Shown: positions 44,326 to 55,428 of the stretch, piece after piece
How the letters are laid out: the number at the start of each line of letters is the position of its first letter
Position numbering within the stretch: the first letter of the stretch is position 1
NCBI GenBank assembly: GCA_030748735.1
Contig: JASMLK010000154.1
Location: 1-57,582, forward strand
Origin: Myxococcota bacterium
GTDB lineage: Bacteria; Myxococcota_A; UBA9160; UBA4427
Direction: 5' to 3'
Length of the DNA stretch: 57,582 nucleotides
Program-made: the position numbers and the translations under genes
Notes under the pieces: generated by a model
What the model saw: the letters and a program-made list of their open reading frames with translations, nothing else
What the model was told of the DNA's origin: nothing
The model's database searches: none

Positions 44326-44524
44326 TTGCGCAACACAGACCGAATCGGTCGGTTTCGATCTCGAGAGCATTCGATGCTTGAATCCTGGGGCCTACCCATC
44401 GCCCTGTCCATTCGCTTGCACCGCAATGGCAGCAAGATACGGGTCGGTTGTAAAGGTCCTCCGCAGACGGGTAAGCTGCAACCAACGAACGATTCCGAAT
44501 CAAGATCAGCAGAGGAAGATCAGA

Positions 44525-44734
44525 TTGAGAATCCGGCTCGACCCCGAGCGCTGCACGGGACACGAGCGCTGCTACTCGCTTACCCCCGAGATCTTCGACG
44601 AAGACGAACGTGGGCGCTGCGTCGTCGTTGTCGCTGACGTCCCGGCCGAACAGCGCGAAGCAGCCGAACGCGGCGTCGAAGCCTGTCCAGAACAGGCGCT
44701 TTCGATCGAAGCGATCGCAGAGACGGGGGCGTAG
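44525..44734 (+). CDS. Small CxxH-type ferredoxin of P450-partner type
   Basis: Predicted 69-aa ferredoxin. I propose a TTG start at 44525, preceded by AGAGGAAG, because it begins directly with RIRLDPERC. The cluster motif reads CTGHERC then ACPEQAL: His replaces one cysteine of the usual Cx2Cx2C. This pattern is known in P450-associated ferredoxins that bind [3Fe-4S] or a His-ligated [4Fe-4S]. It is followed 8 nt later by the POT transporter. The nearest P450 is 26 kb away; pairing is inference. Confidence 0.8.
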   Translation: MRIRLDPERCTGHERCYSLTPEIFDEDERGRCVVVVADVPAEQREAAERGVEACPEQALSIEAIAETGA

Positions 44735-44742
44735 CCGCGCTC

Positions 44743-46092
44743 ATGTCGCGACTCGCCTATCGCACGGCGCCCGGCACGGGCAGCGAGATGCCGACCGGCA
44801 TCCCGCACATCATCGGCAACGAGGCCGCGGAGCGATTCAGCTACTACGGCATGCGGGCCGTCCTCGTCGTGTTCATGACGCAGTACCTGCGCGACTCGGC
44901 GGGGGAATTGGCGACGCTCAGCGAAGCGGACGCCACGGTGTACTTCCACAACTTCAGTTCGGCGGTCTACTTCACGCCGATCTTCGGCGCACTGCTCGCC
45001 GACCTCTTGCTTGGCAAGTACAAGACGATCATCTCGCTTTCGATCGTCTACTGCCTCGGACACGTGGCGCTGGCCCTCGACGACTCGCTCACCGGCCTCA
45101 CCCTCGGCCTCACGCTGATCGCCATTGGCGCAGGCGGCATCAAGCCCTGCGTTTCAGCGCACGTCGGGGACCAATTCGGCGACGGCAACGCCACGCTATT
45201 GCCGCGCGTGTACTCGTACTTCTACTTCTCGATCAACTTCGGCGCCTTCGTCTCGATGCTCCTCACCCCCTGGCTGCTCGACTACTTCGGTCCCCATGCG
45301 GCCTTCGGACTCCCCGGCTTCCTCATGATGGTCGCGACCTGGGTCTTCTGGCTCGGACGCCGTCGCTTCATCCACGTTCCCCCACGTGGCGGCGCCTTCT
45401 TCAAAGAAGCGTTCAGCCGTGAAGGCGTCGACGCGATGCTGCGGCTTTCGGTGATCTACGTGTTCTTCGCGATCTTCTGGTCGCTCTTCGACCAGACGGG
45501 ATCGACCTGGGTCCTCCAGGCGCAAAAAATGGATCGCGTGCTCTTCGGCGTGGAATGGCTGCCCTCTCAGATCCAGGCGTTGAACCCCCTGCTCATCATG
45601 CTGCTGATCCCGCTCTACAACTTCGTCCTGTACCCCGCGGCCGAACGCTTCACGCGGATCACGCCGCTCGGAAAGATCTCGGTCGGGCTCTTCATCACGG
45701 CGGGTTCGTTCTTCATCTGCGCACTGATCGAGAGCTGGATCAGCGCGGGACACGCGCCCAGCATTGCGTGGCAGTGGTTTGCGTACGTGATCATCACGGG
45801 GGCCGAAGTGCTCGTGTCCGTCACCGGGCTCGAGTTCTCCTACACCCAGGCCCCGCGCGCCATGAAGTCGATGATCATGTCGCTCTACCTGATGAGCGTT
45901 TCGCTCGGCAATCAAGTCACGGCGATCGTGAATCGCGTGATCTCGAACGCCGATGGAACCTCGAGCCTCGAGGGAACGACCTACTTCCTCTTCTTCGGCG
46001 GGCTCATGCTCGTGGCCGCGATTCTCTTCGTGCCCGTCGCACTGAAGTTCCCCGTGCGCAGCTACATTCAGGAAAGCGAAGAGGCCGCCTGA
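44743..46092 (+). CDS. POT/PTR2-family proton-coupled oligopeptide transporter
   Basis: Predicted 449-aa 12-14-helix transporter. The POT hallmark EAAERFSYYGMRAVLVVFM occurs near residue 28. Further family stretches include GGIKPCVSAHVGDQF and YFYFSINFGAF (PTR2 signature). It would import di- or tripeptides with protons. It may be cotranscribed with the small ferredoxin, an odd pairing. Confidence 0.9.
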   Translation: MSRLAYRTAPGTGSEMPTGIPHIIGNEAAERFSYYGMRAVLVVFMTQYLRDSAGELATLSEADATVYFHNFSSAVYFTPIFGALLADLLLGKYKTIISLSIVYCLGHVALALDDSLTGLTLGLTLIAIGAGGIKPCVSAHVGDQFGDGNATLLPRVYSYFYFSINFGAFVSMLLTPWLLDYFGPHAAFGLPGFLMMVATWVFWLGRRRFIHVPPRGGAFFKEAFSREGVDAMLRLSVIYVFFAIFWSLFDQTGSTWVLQAQKMDRVLFGVEWLPSQIQALNPLLIMLLIPLYNFVLYPAAERFTRITPLGKISVGLFITAGSFFICALIESWISAGHAPSIAWQWFAYVIITGAEVLVSVTGLEFSYTQAPRAMKSMIMSLYLMSVSLGNQVTAIVNRVISNADGTSSLEGTTYFLFFGGLMLVAAILFVPVALKFPVRSYIQESEEAA

Positions 46093-46094
46093 CG

Positions 46095-46110
46095 GGCTCG
46101 GCGTCGAGCC
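46095..46110. terminator. GC hairpin between two convergent genes
   Basis: GGCTCG and CGAGCC form a perfect 6-bp stem around the loop GCGT, 2 bp after the POT stop. No T-run follows. It could act as a bidirectional terminator for the transporter and the lipoprotein gene. Confidence 0.35.
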
Positions 46111-46182
46111 ACTCGCGCTCTATCTCTCGACGAGGAGTCGCCTACCCGACACCTGGTTCGGGCGAGGAGGTGTCCCCGGCGA

Positions 46183-48651
46183 CTACATCGTCGTCGACAC
46201 CTCGAGGTAGTTCATCTCCTCGACCTCGATCGGGTTGCAGTAGTCCGGCCGCGTGGAGGCAGGCTGGTCGCAGGGGTTCTCGCACGCGCCGGCGTGATCG
46301 ACGGTGACACCCGCGGCAAGAGCCTCGCAGGAATTTCCGTAGGTCTCACCGTCACAACCGCAGACCGGCATCCACACGTCCGGGCAGGCTTCCGGCCTTC
46401 GCGTGCACTGACCCGGTGCGTTCTCGCGGCAGTCTCCGATTTCGGCGCGGCAGAAGTGACCCTCGCTGCACTCGACGTCGAGTTCGCCGCCGCAACGTCG
46501 GTCGTCCTCACACGCCCCGCGATGCAGGATGATCACCTCGGCGCGACGCGCTTCGCACTCGTTCGCATAGGTCTCACCGTCGCAACCGCATACGGGCGCC
46601 CAGATGCGCGGGCAGGCCTGGGGGTCCGGCTCGCACACCCCCATTGCGTCGACGATGCACTCGCCGCTTTCGAAGACGCAGATCTCACCTTCGTCGCACT
46701 GGAACCCCGCGATGCCACCGCAGCGCTTCGGTTCGCAACGCCCCTCGTGGTCGACCGATGCTCCGGCCCGGGCGGCCTCGCACGCATTGCCGTAGGTCTC
46801 GCCGTCACAGCCGCAGACCGGGGCGTAGTAGAGCGGGCAGATCTGCGGGCGCGTCTCACACACGCCGAGCGCATCGCATTGCCCCTCGTCCTTCGCGCAG
46901 TACTGGGCACGGCCACACTCGCCGTTGTCTTCGCATTCGACGACCGGCGGACCGTCGTCGAAGGCCACGACGTTGCGTGCCTGCAGGCAGTCGTTTTCAC
47001 CGTACGCTCCGTAGGCGCGCACGGTCATGCCGATTTCGAGGTCTTCGAAGGTCGCGTTGCTCGACGCCGTTTCGGCGATGTTCTCGCGAATGATCACGAT
47101 TCGCGCATTCTCGAGAACGTCGACACAGGCCTCGCGGTCGTCGACGGACTCCTCGACTGCGAGGAACAACCGACGCTGTGCGGGAACGATGTCTTCGATC
47201 TCGCCCCGAAGCACGTCGGGCATCGGTCGCTCGATGTTGAGCATGATGAGGGCGGTCTTCAGGAGCGATGCCTCGCCCGCCTCGAACTGGAAGACGCCGT
47301 CGATCAACGCCTGCATGTCGGGCATCAACCTGCCCGGGCGCACTTCGAAACCGCGGCGGGTGAACACCCGCGTGCCGTCCTGCACGAGGGCCCGGGTTTC
47401 GCTTTCACTGCCGGAGCCCTGGCCCGGCGCGATGCCGAAGTCGAACGCGTCGTCGTCGCCGAGTTCGGAGAGCACGGTGCCCTTCAAGCGCAGGAAGGTG
47501 CCCGGCGGGCCTTCTTCGACCACGAAGGCGAAGAGCACGAGGCGTACCGGCGCCGGGTGACGCTTCCTTCGGTTGCGATCGCCGTCGTCTTCGTCTGCGT
47601 CGGCATCGTCCTCGGCATCGTCGTCGAAGCGGTGTCGGCGATGCTCGAACTCGTCGTCCATGCTGAACGCCGAACCTTCGGCCACTTCCCCGTCGTCTTC
47701 TTCGGGCATGGGATCGATCTCATCGCGCTCATCGTGCATGCGATCGACGAGATGGAAGCGCCCGACCACGGTCACCTGGTCACCGACTTCGAGTTCGTCC
47801 GCGGGTGCCGGGGCACCCTCCTGGTCGAACACGCCCGTTCGGTTGCCGAGTTCGACCGTCATGCAGCGACGCCGATCGCCCAGGCCGCCTTCGGGTGCGC
47901 GTTCGCGCGATTCGAGCACGTCGCGTGACGCCATGAAGAGGGTCGGACAGAGCACGAAGCTCTCGTCGTCGAAAACGCGGCGGATGGTTCCGTGCATGCG
48001 CGCGAGCTTGCGCGGCGGCCGGGTGTCGCGAATCTCGAACTTCACGACCGGGCGGAAGCGGTAGCGGCCGTTGCCGTTTCGACTGATCGACTCGTTTGCG
48101 TCGAGGTCGATTTCGATCACGCAATCGACGCCCGCGTGAACCCTGAAGCCTTCCGGCGCGAGGAGATCGATCTTGCCGTTGGCCGGCGGGTCGATCTCGA
48201 TCACTTCACCGTCATCGCCTTCCTTTACCAGGCGGATGCGGCTCACCTTCAGGCGGACCTTCTCGTATTCGCGGGCCGGCACGTCGTCGGCGTGTACGAA
48301 GAGGTCGGAGAAGTTCTCGAGGTCGAGAAGGTCGATGGTTTCGCTGCCGGTGAAGATCGCGACCTGCGGCCCGCCGCCGATCAGCGTGATGCCCTCGATG
48401 TCGAGCTGGATGCGATCGAAGTCGTCGGCCGGAGCGTCCGTGAGGAAGACACTCACCGAGCCGGTTTCACCCGCACTCGCGCTTTCGTCGTCGGCGCTTC
48501 CCCCGCCCTGCCCACAGCCCGCGGCCACCAGACTCGCGATCAAGGCGAGCACGAGCATCGCGTTGGTCGTCCAAGCCACCGACGACCGGGGTATGGTGGC
48601 ATCCTCTCGGCTAGATGAAACAAAGAAGCGGGAGAATCGAAAAGCTCGCAT
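46183..48651 (-). CDS. DUF4382 lipoprotein with three Kazal-like domains
   Basis: Predicted 822-aa surface lipoprotein. ATG 48651 gives a long signal region with lipobox LVAAGC; an ATG at 48558 lacks a charged n-region. A DUF4382-type domain (TGSVSVFLTDAPADDFDRIQ) follows, then a very acidic, Asp/Glu-rich middle. The C-terminal third holds three Kazal-type repeats, each with PVCGCDGETYGN or a variant and flanking cysteines (around 46.9, 46.6 and 46.4 kb). Kazal domains classically inhibit serine proteases, so a protective or binding role at the cell surface is possible. The architecture is unusual and I know no characterised homologue. Confidence 0.8.
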   Translation of the reverse strand: MRAFRFSRFFVSSSREDATIPRSSVAWTTNAMLVLALIASLVAAGCGQGGGSADDESASAGETGSVSVFLTDAPADDFDRIQLDIEGITLIGGGPQVAIFTGSETIDLLDLENFSDLFVHADDVPAREYEKVRLKVSRIRLVKEGDDGEVIEIDPPANGKIDLLAPEGFRVHAGVDCVIEIDLDANESISRNGNGRYRFRPVVKFEIRDTRPPRKLARMHGTIRRVFDDESFVLCPTLFMASRDVLESRERAPEGGLGDRRRCMTVELGNRTGVFDQEGAPAPADELEVGDQVTVVGRFHLVDRMHDERDEIDPMPEEDDGEVAEGSAFSMDDEFEHRRHRFDDDAEDDADADEDDGDRNRRKRHPAPVRLVLFAFVVEEGPPGTFLRLKGTVLSELGDDDAFDFGIAPGQGSGSESETRALVQDGTRVFTRRGFEVRPGRLMPDMQALIDGVFQFEAGEASLLKTALIMLNIERPMPDVLRGEIEDIVPAQRRLFLAVEESVDDREACVDVLENARIVIIRENIAETASSNATFEDLEIGMTVRAYGAYGENDCLQARNVVAFDDGPPVVECEDNGECGRAQYCAKDEGQCDALGVCETRPQICPLYYAPVCGCDGETYGNACEAARAGASVDHEGRCEPKRCGGIAGFQCDEGEICVFESGECIVDAMGVCEPDPQACPRIWAPVCGCDGETYANECEARRAEVIILHRGACEDDRRCGGELDVECSEGHFCRAEIGDCRENAPGQCTRRPEACPDVWMPVCGCDGETYGNSCEALAAGVTVDHAGACENPCDQPASTRPDYCNPIEVEEMNYLEVSTTM

Positions 48652-48818
48652 CGGAGTGGTCCTCGTTTGACAGGGACGCAGGGCACATCGCGCAGGAACC
48701 GTGAGGCCCCGCACAGAGCGATTTTACCCCGTCTGGAGGAAATGTGTGAAATTTTTCCACGAAATTTATGGCATTCGGGTGGATTCGCGTGCCTGAACGA
48801 CCGCAAAAACGGCTCCGG

Positions 48819-49091
48819 TCAGGGAAGCTCCGCGTCGAGGTCACGCGCGCTGACGAGGTTCACGCGCTCTTCGTCGCGGTCGAACACGACGCAGACGTCG
48901 CCGCAGTCGAGCTGCTGCTTGACCGCGGCGACCTTTTCGTCGAGGGAGCGTTCGACGGCGCCGTAGTCGGTGCCGTCGCGGCTCACGAACTCTTCCACCA
49001 GACCGTGGAGCGCGGCGGCGCTCAGGTCCGTCGGTTCGAGCACGAGGAAGCGCTCGTGAACATCGCGTTCTTCAGCGTCGTCGGGAACCAA
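48819..49091 (-). CDS. YheU-family (UPF0270) small protein
   Basis: Predicted 90-aa protein from a TTG start at 49091 preceded by an AGG-type site. A longer reading into the transketolase gene is not supported. The YheU pattern is clear: LHGLVEEFVSRDGTDYG, then ERSLDEKVAAVKQQLDCGD. Function is unknown in the family. It lies 19 nt after the transketolase stop. Confidence 0.75.
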   Translation of the reverse strand: MVPDDAEERDVHERFLVLEPTDLSAAALHGLVEEFVSRDGTDYGAVERSLDEKVAAVKQQLDCGDVCVVFDRDEERVNLVSARDLDAELP

Positions 49092-49110
49092 TCGAACCTG
49101 CTTCGAATCG

Positions 49111-51129
49111 CTAGGCGAGGAAGTCGCGGATACGCGGTGCAAGCGCGTCGGCGGTGAAGCCGAAGTGGCGCGCCAGGTCGCCCGCCGGAGCAGACGCGCC
49201 GAAGCGGTCCATCCCGCACACCAACCCACGGCGCCCCACCAGTGTCGCGAGCGACTGCGCGGTTCCCGCTTCGACCGCAACCGCAGGCACACCTTCGGGC
49301 AGCAGGCCGTCGATGTAGTCGTCCGGCTGCTGCTTCAGGAGTTCGAGGCTGGGCACCGACACGACGCGCACCTTCTTGCCTTCGCTTTCGAGCACCTCGG
49401 CGGTGTCGCATGCGAGTGAAACCTCGGAGCCGCTCGCCACGATCACCACGTCCGGCGTGCCGTCGACCTCACGAAGGGTGTAGCCACCGCGCAGAATCTG
49501 CGCGTTGTCGAAGCCCTCCGCGCGATCGAGTGCCGGCACACCCTGCCGCGTGAGCGACATGACCACGGGGCCGGTAGCGCTCTGGAGCGTCCACGCATAG
49601 GCCATCGCGGTTTCGCGACCATCGGCGGGGCGGAAGACCGTGAGCCCGGGAATCAAGCGCAACGAATCGACCTGTTCGACCGGCTGGTGGGTCGGCCCGT
49701 CTTCACCGACGTAGAACGAGTCGTGGGTGAAGACGAAGATCGAGCGCAGCTTCATCAAGGCCGCGAGGCGAACCGCCGGGCGCACGTAGTCGCTGAAGAT
49801 CATGAACGTGCCCGAGTACGGCAGGAAGGTGCCTTCGAGTGCGAGGCCGTTCGCGATCGCCCCCATCGCGTGTTCGCGCACGCCGAAGTGGATGTTGCGC
49901 CCCTCGAACGAATCGCGGCCCACGATGCCGACGTCCTTGATGATCGGCGGCGCCGCCGAACCCGCGAGATCTGCCGAACCGCCGGCCATGTAGGGCACGA
50001 GCGTCGAGAGCTTCTGCAACACCTTGCCCGAGTGCTGGCGTGTGGCTGCTTCGGTGTCCATGCCATCACACAGCGCCTCGGCGAGGCCGGTCGGCACGGC
50101 GCGTTCGCGGGCGCCGTCGAACGCGGCCGCACGCCGGGGCTCGGCCGCTCGCCATGCCTCGGTCTTCGCGTCGACCGCAACGCGTTCTGCGCGCTTCTCA
50201 CTCGAACGCGCCGCGAAGAAGGCTCTCACTTCGTCCGGCACGTGGAAGTCGGGCGACGTCGGCCAGCCCATGTGTTCCTTGGCGCCGGGGACATCGTCGG
50301 CACTGAGCCCGGCCCCGTGAGCCTTGCTCGTGCCTTCGATCGTCGGGGCGCCGAGCCCAATGAGCGTACGCACGATGAGCAGGCTCGGGCGCGTGGTTTC
50401 GCGCTTCGCGGTTTCGAGGGCCGCGCGGATCGCCTTGTGGTCCTGGCCTTCGAGCCCGTCGATGACGTGCCAGCCGTAGCTCTCGTAGCGGCCCTTCACG
50501 TCTTCGCTGAAGCTGATGTCGGTGCCACCGTCGATCGTGATCTTGTTGTCGTCGTACAAGAAGATGAGGTTGCCGAGGCCGAGGTGGCCCGCGAGCGAAC
50601 TCGCTTCACCCGACACGCCTTCCATCAAGTCACCATCACCACACACGCCATAGATGGTCTGACAACCCGGGGTGCCGTCTTCTCCCGAACCGAACTGCGC
50701 ACCCGCCATGCGTGCGCCGAGCGCGACGCCCACCGCGTGGGCCATCCCCTGCCCCAGCGGACCGGTCGTCATCTCTACGCCGGGCGTGTCGCCGTACTCG
50801 GGGTGGCCCGGTGTCTTCGATTCGAGCTGCCGAAAGTCGCGCAGGTCGTCCATCGACACGTCGTAGCCGAACAAGTGCAACAGCGAATAGAGCAGCATCG
50901 ATGCGTGGCCACCCGAGAGCACGAAGCGATCGCGCAGCGGCCATTCGGAATCGGTCGGATCGAAACGCAGTTGGCTGTTCCACAACTCGAACACCGGACC
51001 CGCCAGTGCCATGGGTGCGCCGAGGTGACCGGAGTTCGCCTTGCGGATGGCGTCGACCGAAAGAAAGCGGATGGTGTTTTCGATCTTCTGGCGAAGCTCG
51101 GGGGATAGATCGTTCGACTCGGTGGACAT
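49111..51129 (-). CDS. tkt: Transketolase
   Basis: Predicted 672-aa thiamine-diphosphate enzyme of the pentose phosphate pathway, full length. The ThDP motif begins GDGDLMEG and reaches [10 protein letters not shown] near 168-197. The N-terminal [12 protein letters not shown] and the C-terminal half with [12 protein letters not shown] are present. YheU follows on the same strand. Opposite-strand long frames are shadows. Confidence 0.96.
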   Translation of the reverse strand: MSTESNDLSPELRQKIENTIRFLSVDAIRKANSGHLGAPMALAGPVFELWNSQLRFDPTDSEWPLRDRFVLSGGHASMLLYSLLHLFGYDVSMDDLRDFRQLESKTPGHPEYGDTPGVEMTTGPLGQGMAHAVGVALGARMAGAQFGSGEDGTPGCQTIYGVCGDGDLMEGVSGEASSLAGHLGLGNLIFLYDDNKITIDGGTDISFSEDVKGRYESYGWHVIDGLEGQDHKAIRAALETAKRETTRPSLLIVRTLIGLGAPTIEGTSKAHGAGLSADDVPGAKEHMGWPTSPDFHVPDEVRAFFAARSSEKRAERVAVDAKTEAWRAAEPRRAAAFDGARERAVPTGLAEALCDGMDTEAATRQHSGKVLQKLSTLVPYMAGGSADLAGSAAPPIIKDVGIVGRDSFEGRNIHFGVREHAMGAIANGLALEGTFLPYSGTFMIFSDYVRPAVRLAALMKLRSIFVFTHDSFYVGEDGPTHQPVEQVDSLRLIPGLTVFRPADGRETAMAYAWTLQSATGPVVMSLTRQGVPALDRAEGFDNAQILRGGYTLREVDGTPDVVIVASGSEVSLACDTAEVLESEGKKVRVVSVPSLELLKQQPDDYIDGLLPEGVPAVAVEAGTAQSLATLVGRRGLVCGMDRFGASAPAGDLARHFGFTADALAPRIRDFLA

Positions 51130-51243
51130 CGAAGAGTTCGACCTCTGGGCTCATCACCACCGCAAGGGGGGCGGGGCGGTGCGTCATTGGGGGGGCCCGA
51201 ACGCCGGGACCTTACTACAAAAGAAGGTCGCGGGGACAGCGGC

Positions 51244-51320
51244 TGGTCGGGGTGGAGGGATTCGAACCCCCGACACTGAACCCCCAAAGTTCAGGCTCTA
51301 CCAGGCTGAGCTACACCCCG
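51244..51320 (-). tRNA. tRNA-Pro (anticodon TGG), CCA encoded
   Basis: Read on the minus strand, the acceptor CGGGGTG pairs with CACCCCG, followed by discriminator A and genomic CCA. The D arm is GCTC...GAGC, the anticodon stem TGAAC/GTTCA with loop TTTGGGG (anticodon TGG), and the T arm closes the TTCGAAT loop. All four arms fold. It is a lone tRNA between transketolase and leuC. Confidence 0.95.
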
Positions 51321-51446
51321 AAGCCGCGACATCCTAACCAGCGTGCTGCATGTTCGCCGCCGGGGCGGCGAGAAGTGCCGCGCCAAGCCGCGCGTGCTAT
51401 CCAACCCGGCCAATCAAAACCCCATTTGAATCCAGAACCCAGGACC

Positions 51447-52856
<1,410 letters not shown>

Positions 52857-52858
52857 CG

Positions 52859-53455
52859 ATGGGCAATCGGAACATCGACAAGGTGGTAGGGCGCGGCTGC
52901 GTTTCACGCGGCGACGACGTGGACACCGACCGCATCATCCCCGCGCGCTTCATGAAGGAAGTCACCTTCGACACGATGGGTGAGCACCTGTTCGAAGACG
53001 CCCGCGAGGCGGCGAAGGGCAACCATCCCCTCGACAACGAAGCCTTCGAAGGCGCGCAGATCCTGATCGTGGGCAAGAACTTCGGCTGCGGTTCGTCGCG
53101 CGAGCACGCACCCCAGGCCCTCATGCGTTACGGCTTCAACGGCTTCATCGGCGGTTCGTTCGCCGAGATCTTCGCGGGCAACTGCACCGCGATGGGACTC
53201 GTCTGGGTGACGCTTCCCGACGCCGACCTCGCAAAGGTGATGGACAGCGTCGAACTCGACCCCACGCAGGAGATCACGATCGATGTCGAAGCCCGCACGG
53301 TGACCTACCGCGACGGCACGCTCGCCTGCGAGATCCCGGACGGAACGCGCAAGCAGCTGCTCGAAGGCACCTGGGATGCAATGGGCCTGCTGCTCGACGC
53401 GGGCGACGCCATCGACCAGACGGGCAACGCACTGCCGTACGTCTCGGGGTACTAG
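52859..53455 (+). CDS. leuD: 3-isopropylmalate dehydratase small subunit
   Basis: Predicted 198-aa swivel subunit that completes isopropylmalate isomerase with LeuC. The hallmark substrate-binding stretches GDDVDTDRIIPARF and GKNFGCGSSREHAPQAL are present. The start is coupled to leuC at a 2-nt gap. It ends 7 nt from the convergent HNH gene, so the leu pair is a compact two-gene unit; leuB and leuA are elsewhere. Confidence 0.95.
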   Translation: MGNRNIDKVVGRGCVSRGDDVDTDRIIPARFMKEVTFDTMGEHLFEDAREAAKGNHPLDNEAFEGAQILIVGKNFGCGSSREHAPQALMRYGFNGFIGGSFAEIFAGNCTAMGLVWVTLPDADLAKVMDSVELDPTQEITIDVEARTVTYRDGTLACEIPDGTRKQLLEGTWDAMGLLLDAGDAIDQTGNALPYVSGY

Positions 53456-53462
53456 CCCCGGA

Positions 53463-55406
53463 TCACGCCACCACCCGATCCCCCGACCGATACCGCGCCA
53501 AAGGCTCCAGCCCGGCCCGCAGCCCCAACGCGAACTCCAGCCCATCCGGCGACGAGCCCTGCACGCTGACCGTCCCTCCGTGCACTCCGCGCAGGTGATG
53601 AAACGCGCACAACGTCGTCAGGTTCTCCGCTTCGTCCCCTCCCCCCGCCGACCGGAAGCGGATGTGATGCACGTGCAGGTTCCGCTGCGACGTGCACCCG
53701 GGAAACACGCACCGCCAGCCGTCACGGTCGAGCACCGCGCGGTACTTCCGGCTCATGTTCCTCTTCAGCCAGGGGTCTTCGACTCCCCAACTCTCGAGTG
53801 CGTGCGCGAGCATCGCCTCGAAGGCCTCCGCCTCGTCGGGCAATCGCCCCGTCTCGCGCTCGATCGCCCTCCGCAGCGTGCAGAGCACGGCGCGAAACAG
53901 CCGAGCGACGTCGCTGGTCGCCCGAATCGTGAGCCGGCCCCGCTCTGCCAGCTGCGTGGGGTGCGCACACTTCTGGCGGTCGTGGCGGCCCTGGGCATCG
54001 GCGTCTTCGATCTTGCCGACTTTGCCACTGGCACCGCTTTCATTTTCGTCGTCGCACAGCGGCAAGGCGAACCACGCCGGATCCTCCCGGTGCCGTTCGA
54101 AGACCTCGGGATCGGCCTCGTGTAGAAACCTCGCACGCTCGACTGCCTGCTTCAGGCACACACCCGTGACGCCCTGTGCGAACGCAACCCACGCTCCGCG
54201 CCAGTCGCGCCGGGGATCTCCTTCGGCGTCACTGTCGAGAAGCGGCGCCAGCGCGTCGGCCTGCACCCACGACAGTGCGCCGTCGCGGTACGCCTCCCGA
54301 AGCACCGGACACAGCTCTCCAACGCGTTCGATCCGCAACAGCGCCTGCAGCTTGCTGGGCGACATGCCGAGGTAGTCGCGCGCAAGCGTCGCTTGGGAGG
54401 GCCGCTCGCCTTTCCATTCGTATTCGGGCGACATCACCGCCCGAACGAGGCGCGCGACGTGAGCATCGAGTCGTTGCTCGAGGCGGATGGCCTGCCGGAG
54501 TCGCGCGTCGAGTTCGAAGGCGTCGGCGTCTTCGAGACCTTCGAGCAGACGCGCGAGAAAGGCGGGCCGCTCCGCGGGCTTGGGCACAGGGCTGGATGCG
54601 GGCGCGGGGGCGGGGGCGCGTGTGGGCGCGGGCGCAGCCGCGGATGTGAACCCGGGAGGCACCTCGCCTTCGCCGGCCGACTGGAGCCGCGAAGCAGCTT
54701 CAGTCGACCCGGACGCCGCGGCGTCACTCGGCGGCGTCCACGAGACACCCGATTCCTCACCCTCGCCAACCTCCTCCAACTGAACCGGCAGCGCCGCAAC
54801 GACCTCCGCCATCACCCGCTCGAGCACCTCACCGGGGGAGAGCGGTGCGCCTTCGACCTGGCTCGCCAAGCGCTTCGTTCGTTGCCATTTGAACGCCAGG
54901 GACATGGGAGCCGAAATCCGCAGCCAGCCTGCCGTCTCTTGTTCGCGGTCCAATGCACCTGCTTCGAGCGCCCCACGATCGACGGCGCGCAGCTCGCGCT
55001 CCAGCACCTTCACGCTCTGCCGCGCGGCGTACGCGATCCACTCCGCTTCGTTTCCCGCTTCGAGAAATCGAGCGAGCAGCCTCACCTTGCTCCACGGCAG
55101 CCACCCCGACACGAGCGCCTCGTGAAGTGCCGGCAGCTCTTCGAGCCGCGCCCCGACACAAGCGAAGTCCTGCAACGTGCGCTGGGACGTCCCCAGGCGC
55201 TCACGTGCGTAGTCGCCAACGCGCGCATAGCCGAGCCGGCTCCAACCCTCCAGCGAAACGAAGCGCGCCGCCAATCGGGCGAGCGTATCGCGCAACGGCC
55301 CCCGGGCCTGTGCCAGTCGCGTGAGTTCATCTTGTGCACTCGCATACTCATCGACTCGTGCGCCCGCATCCCTCGCGCGCTGCGAAGATCGCCCTGCTTC
55401 ATTCAT
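53463..55406 (-). CDS. DUF222/13E12-repeat HNH endonuclease-like protein
   Basis: Predicted 647-aa protein of the 13E12 family. The N-terminal helical half (about 1-180) and a Pro/Ala-rich linker near 230-270 are followed by a DUF222-like region. The C-terminal HNH core is RCVFPGCTSQRNLHVHHIRF with ENLTTLCAFHHLRGVHG. Such proteins are frequent, often multi-copy and mobile in high-GC genomes; the physiological role is unclear. Its start is 22 bp from the proposed transposase start in the opposite direction. Confidence 0.85.
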   Translation of the reverse strand: MNEAGRSSQRARDAGARVDEYASAQDELTRLAQARGPLRDTLARLAARFVSLEGWSRLGYARVGDYARERLGTSQRTLQDFACVGARLEELPALHEALVSGWLPWSKVRLLARFLEAGNEAEWIAYAARQSVKVLERELRAVDRGALEAGALDREQETAGWLRISAPMSLAFKWQRTKRLASQVEGAPLSPGEVLERVMAEVVAALPVQLEEVGEGEESGVSWTPPSDAAASGSTEAASRLQSAGEGEVPPGFTSAAAPAPTRAPAPAPASSPVPKPAERPAFLARLLEGLEDADAFELDARLRQAIRLEQRLDAHVARLVRAVMSPEYEWKGERPSQATLARDYLGMSPSKLQALLRIERVGELCPVLREAYRDGALSWVQADALAPLLDSDAEGDPRRDWRGAWVAFAQGVTGVCLKQAVERARFLHEADPEVFERHREDPAWFALPLCDDENESGASGKVGKIEDADAQGRHDRQKCAHPTQLAERGRLTIRATSDVARLFRAVLCTLRRAIERETGRLPDEAEAFEAMLAHALESWGVEDPWLKRNMSRKYRAVLDRDGWRCVFPGCTSQRNLHVHHIRFRSAGGGDEAENLTTLCAFHHLRGVHGGTVSVQGSSPDGLEFALGLRAGLEPLARYRSGDRVVA

Positions 55407-55428
55407 CCCGCGAACATGCGCGAAGGCT

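Noticed and set aside
46294..49157. Plus-strand frames antisense to the Kazal lipoprotein
   Set aside because: Shadow frames without motifs; Cys-rich Kazal repeats are on the minus strand.
49687..51108. Plus-strand frame antisense to transketolase
   Set aside because: Shadow of a full-length transketolase.
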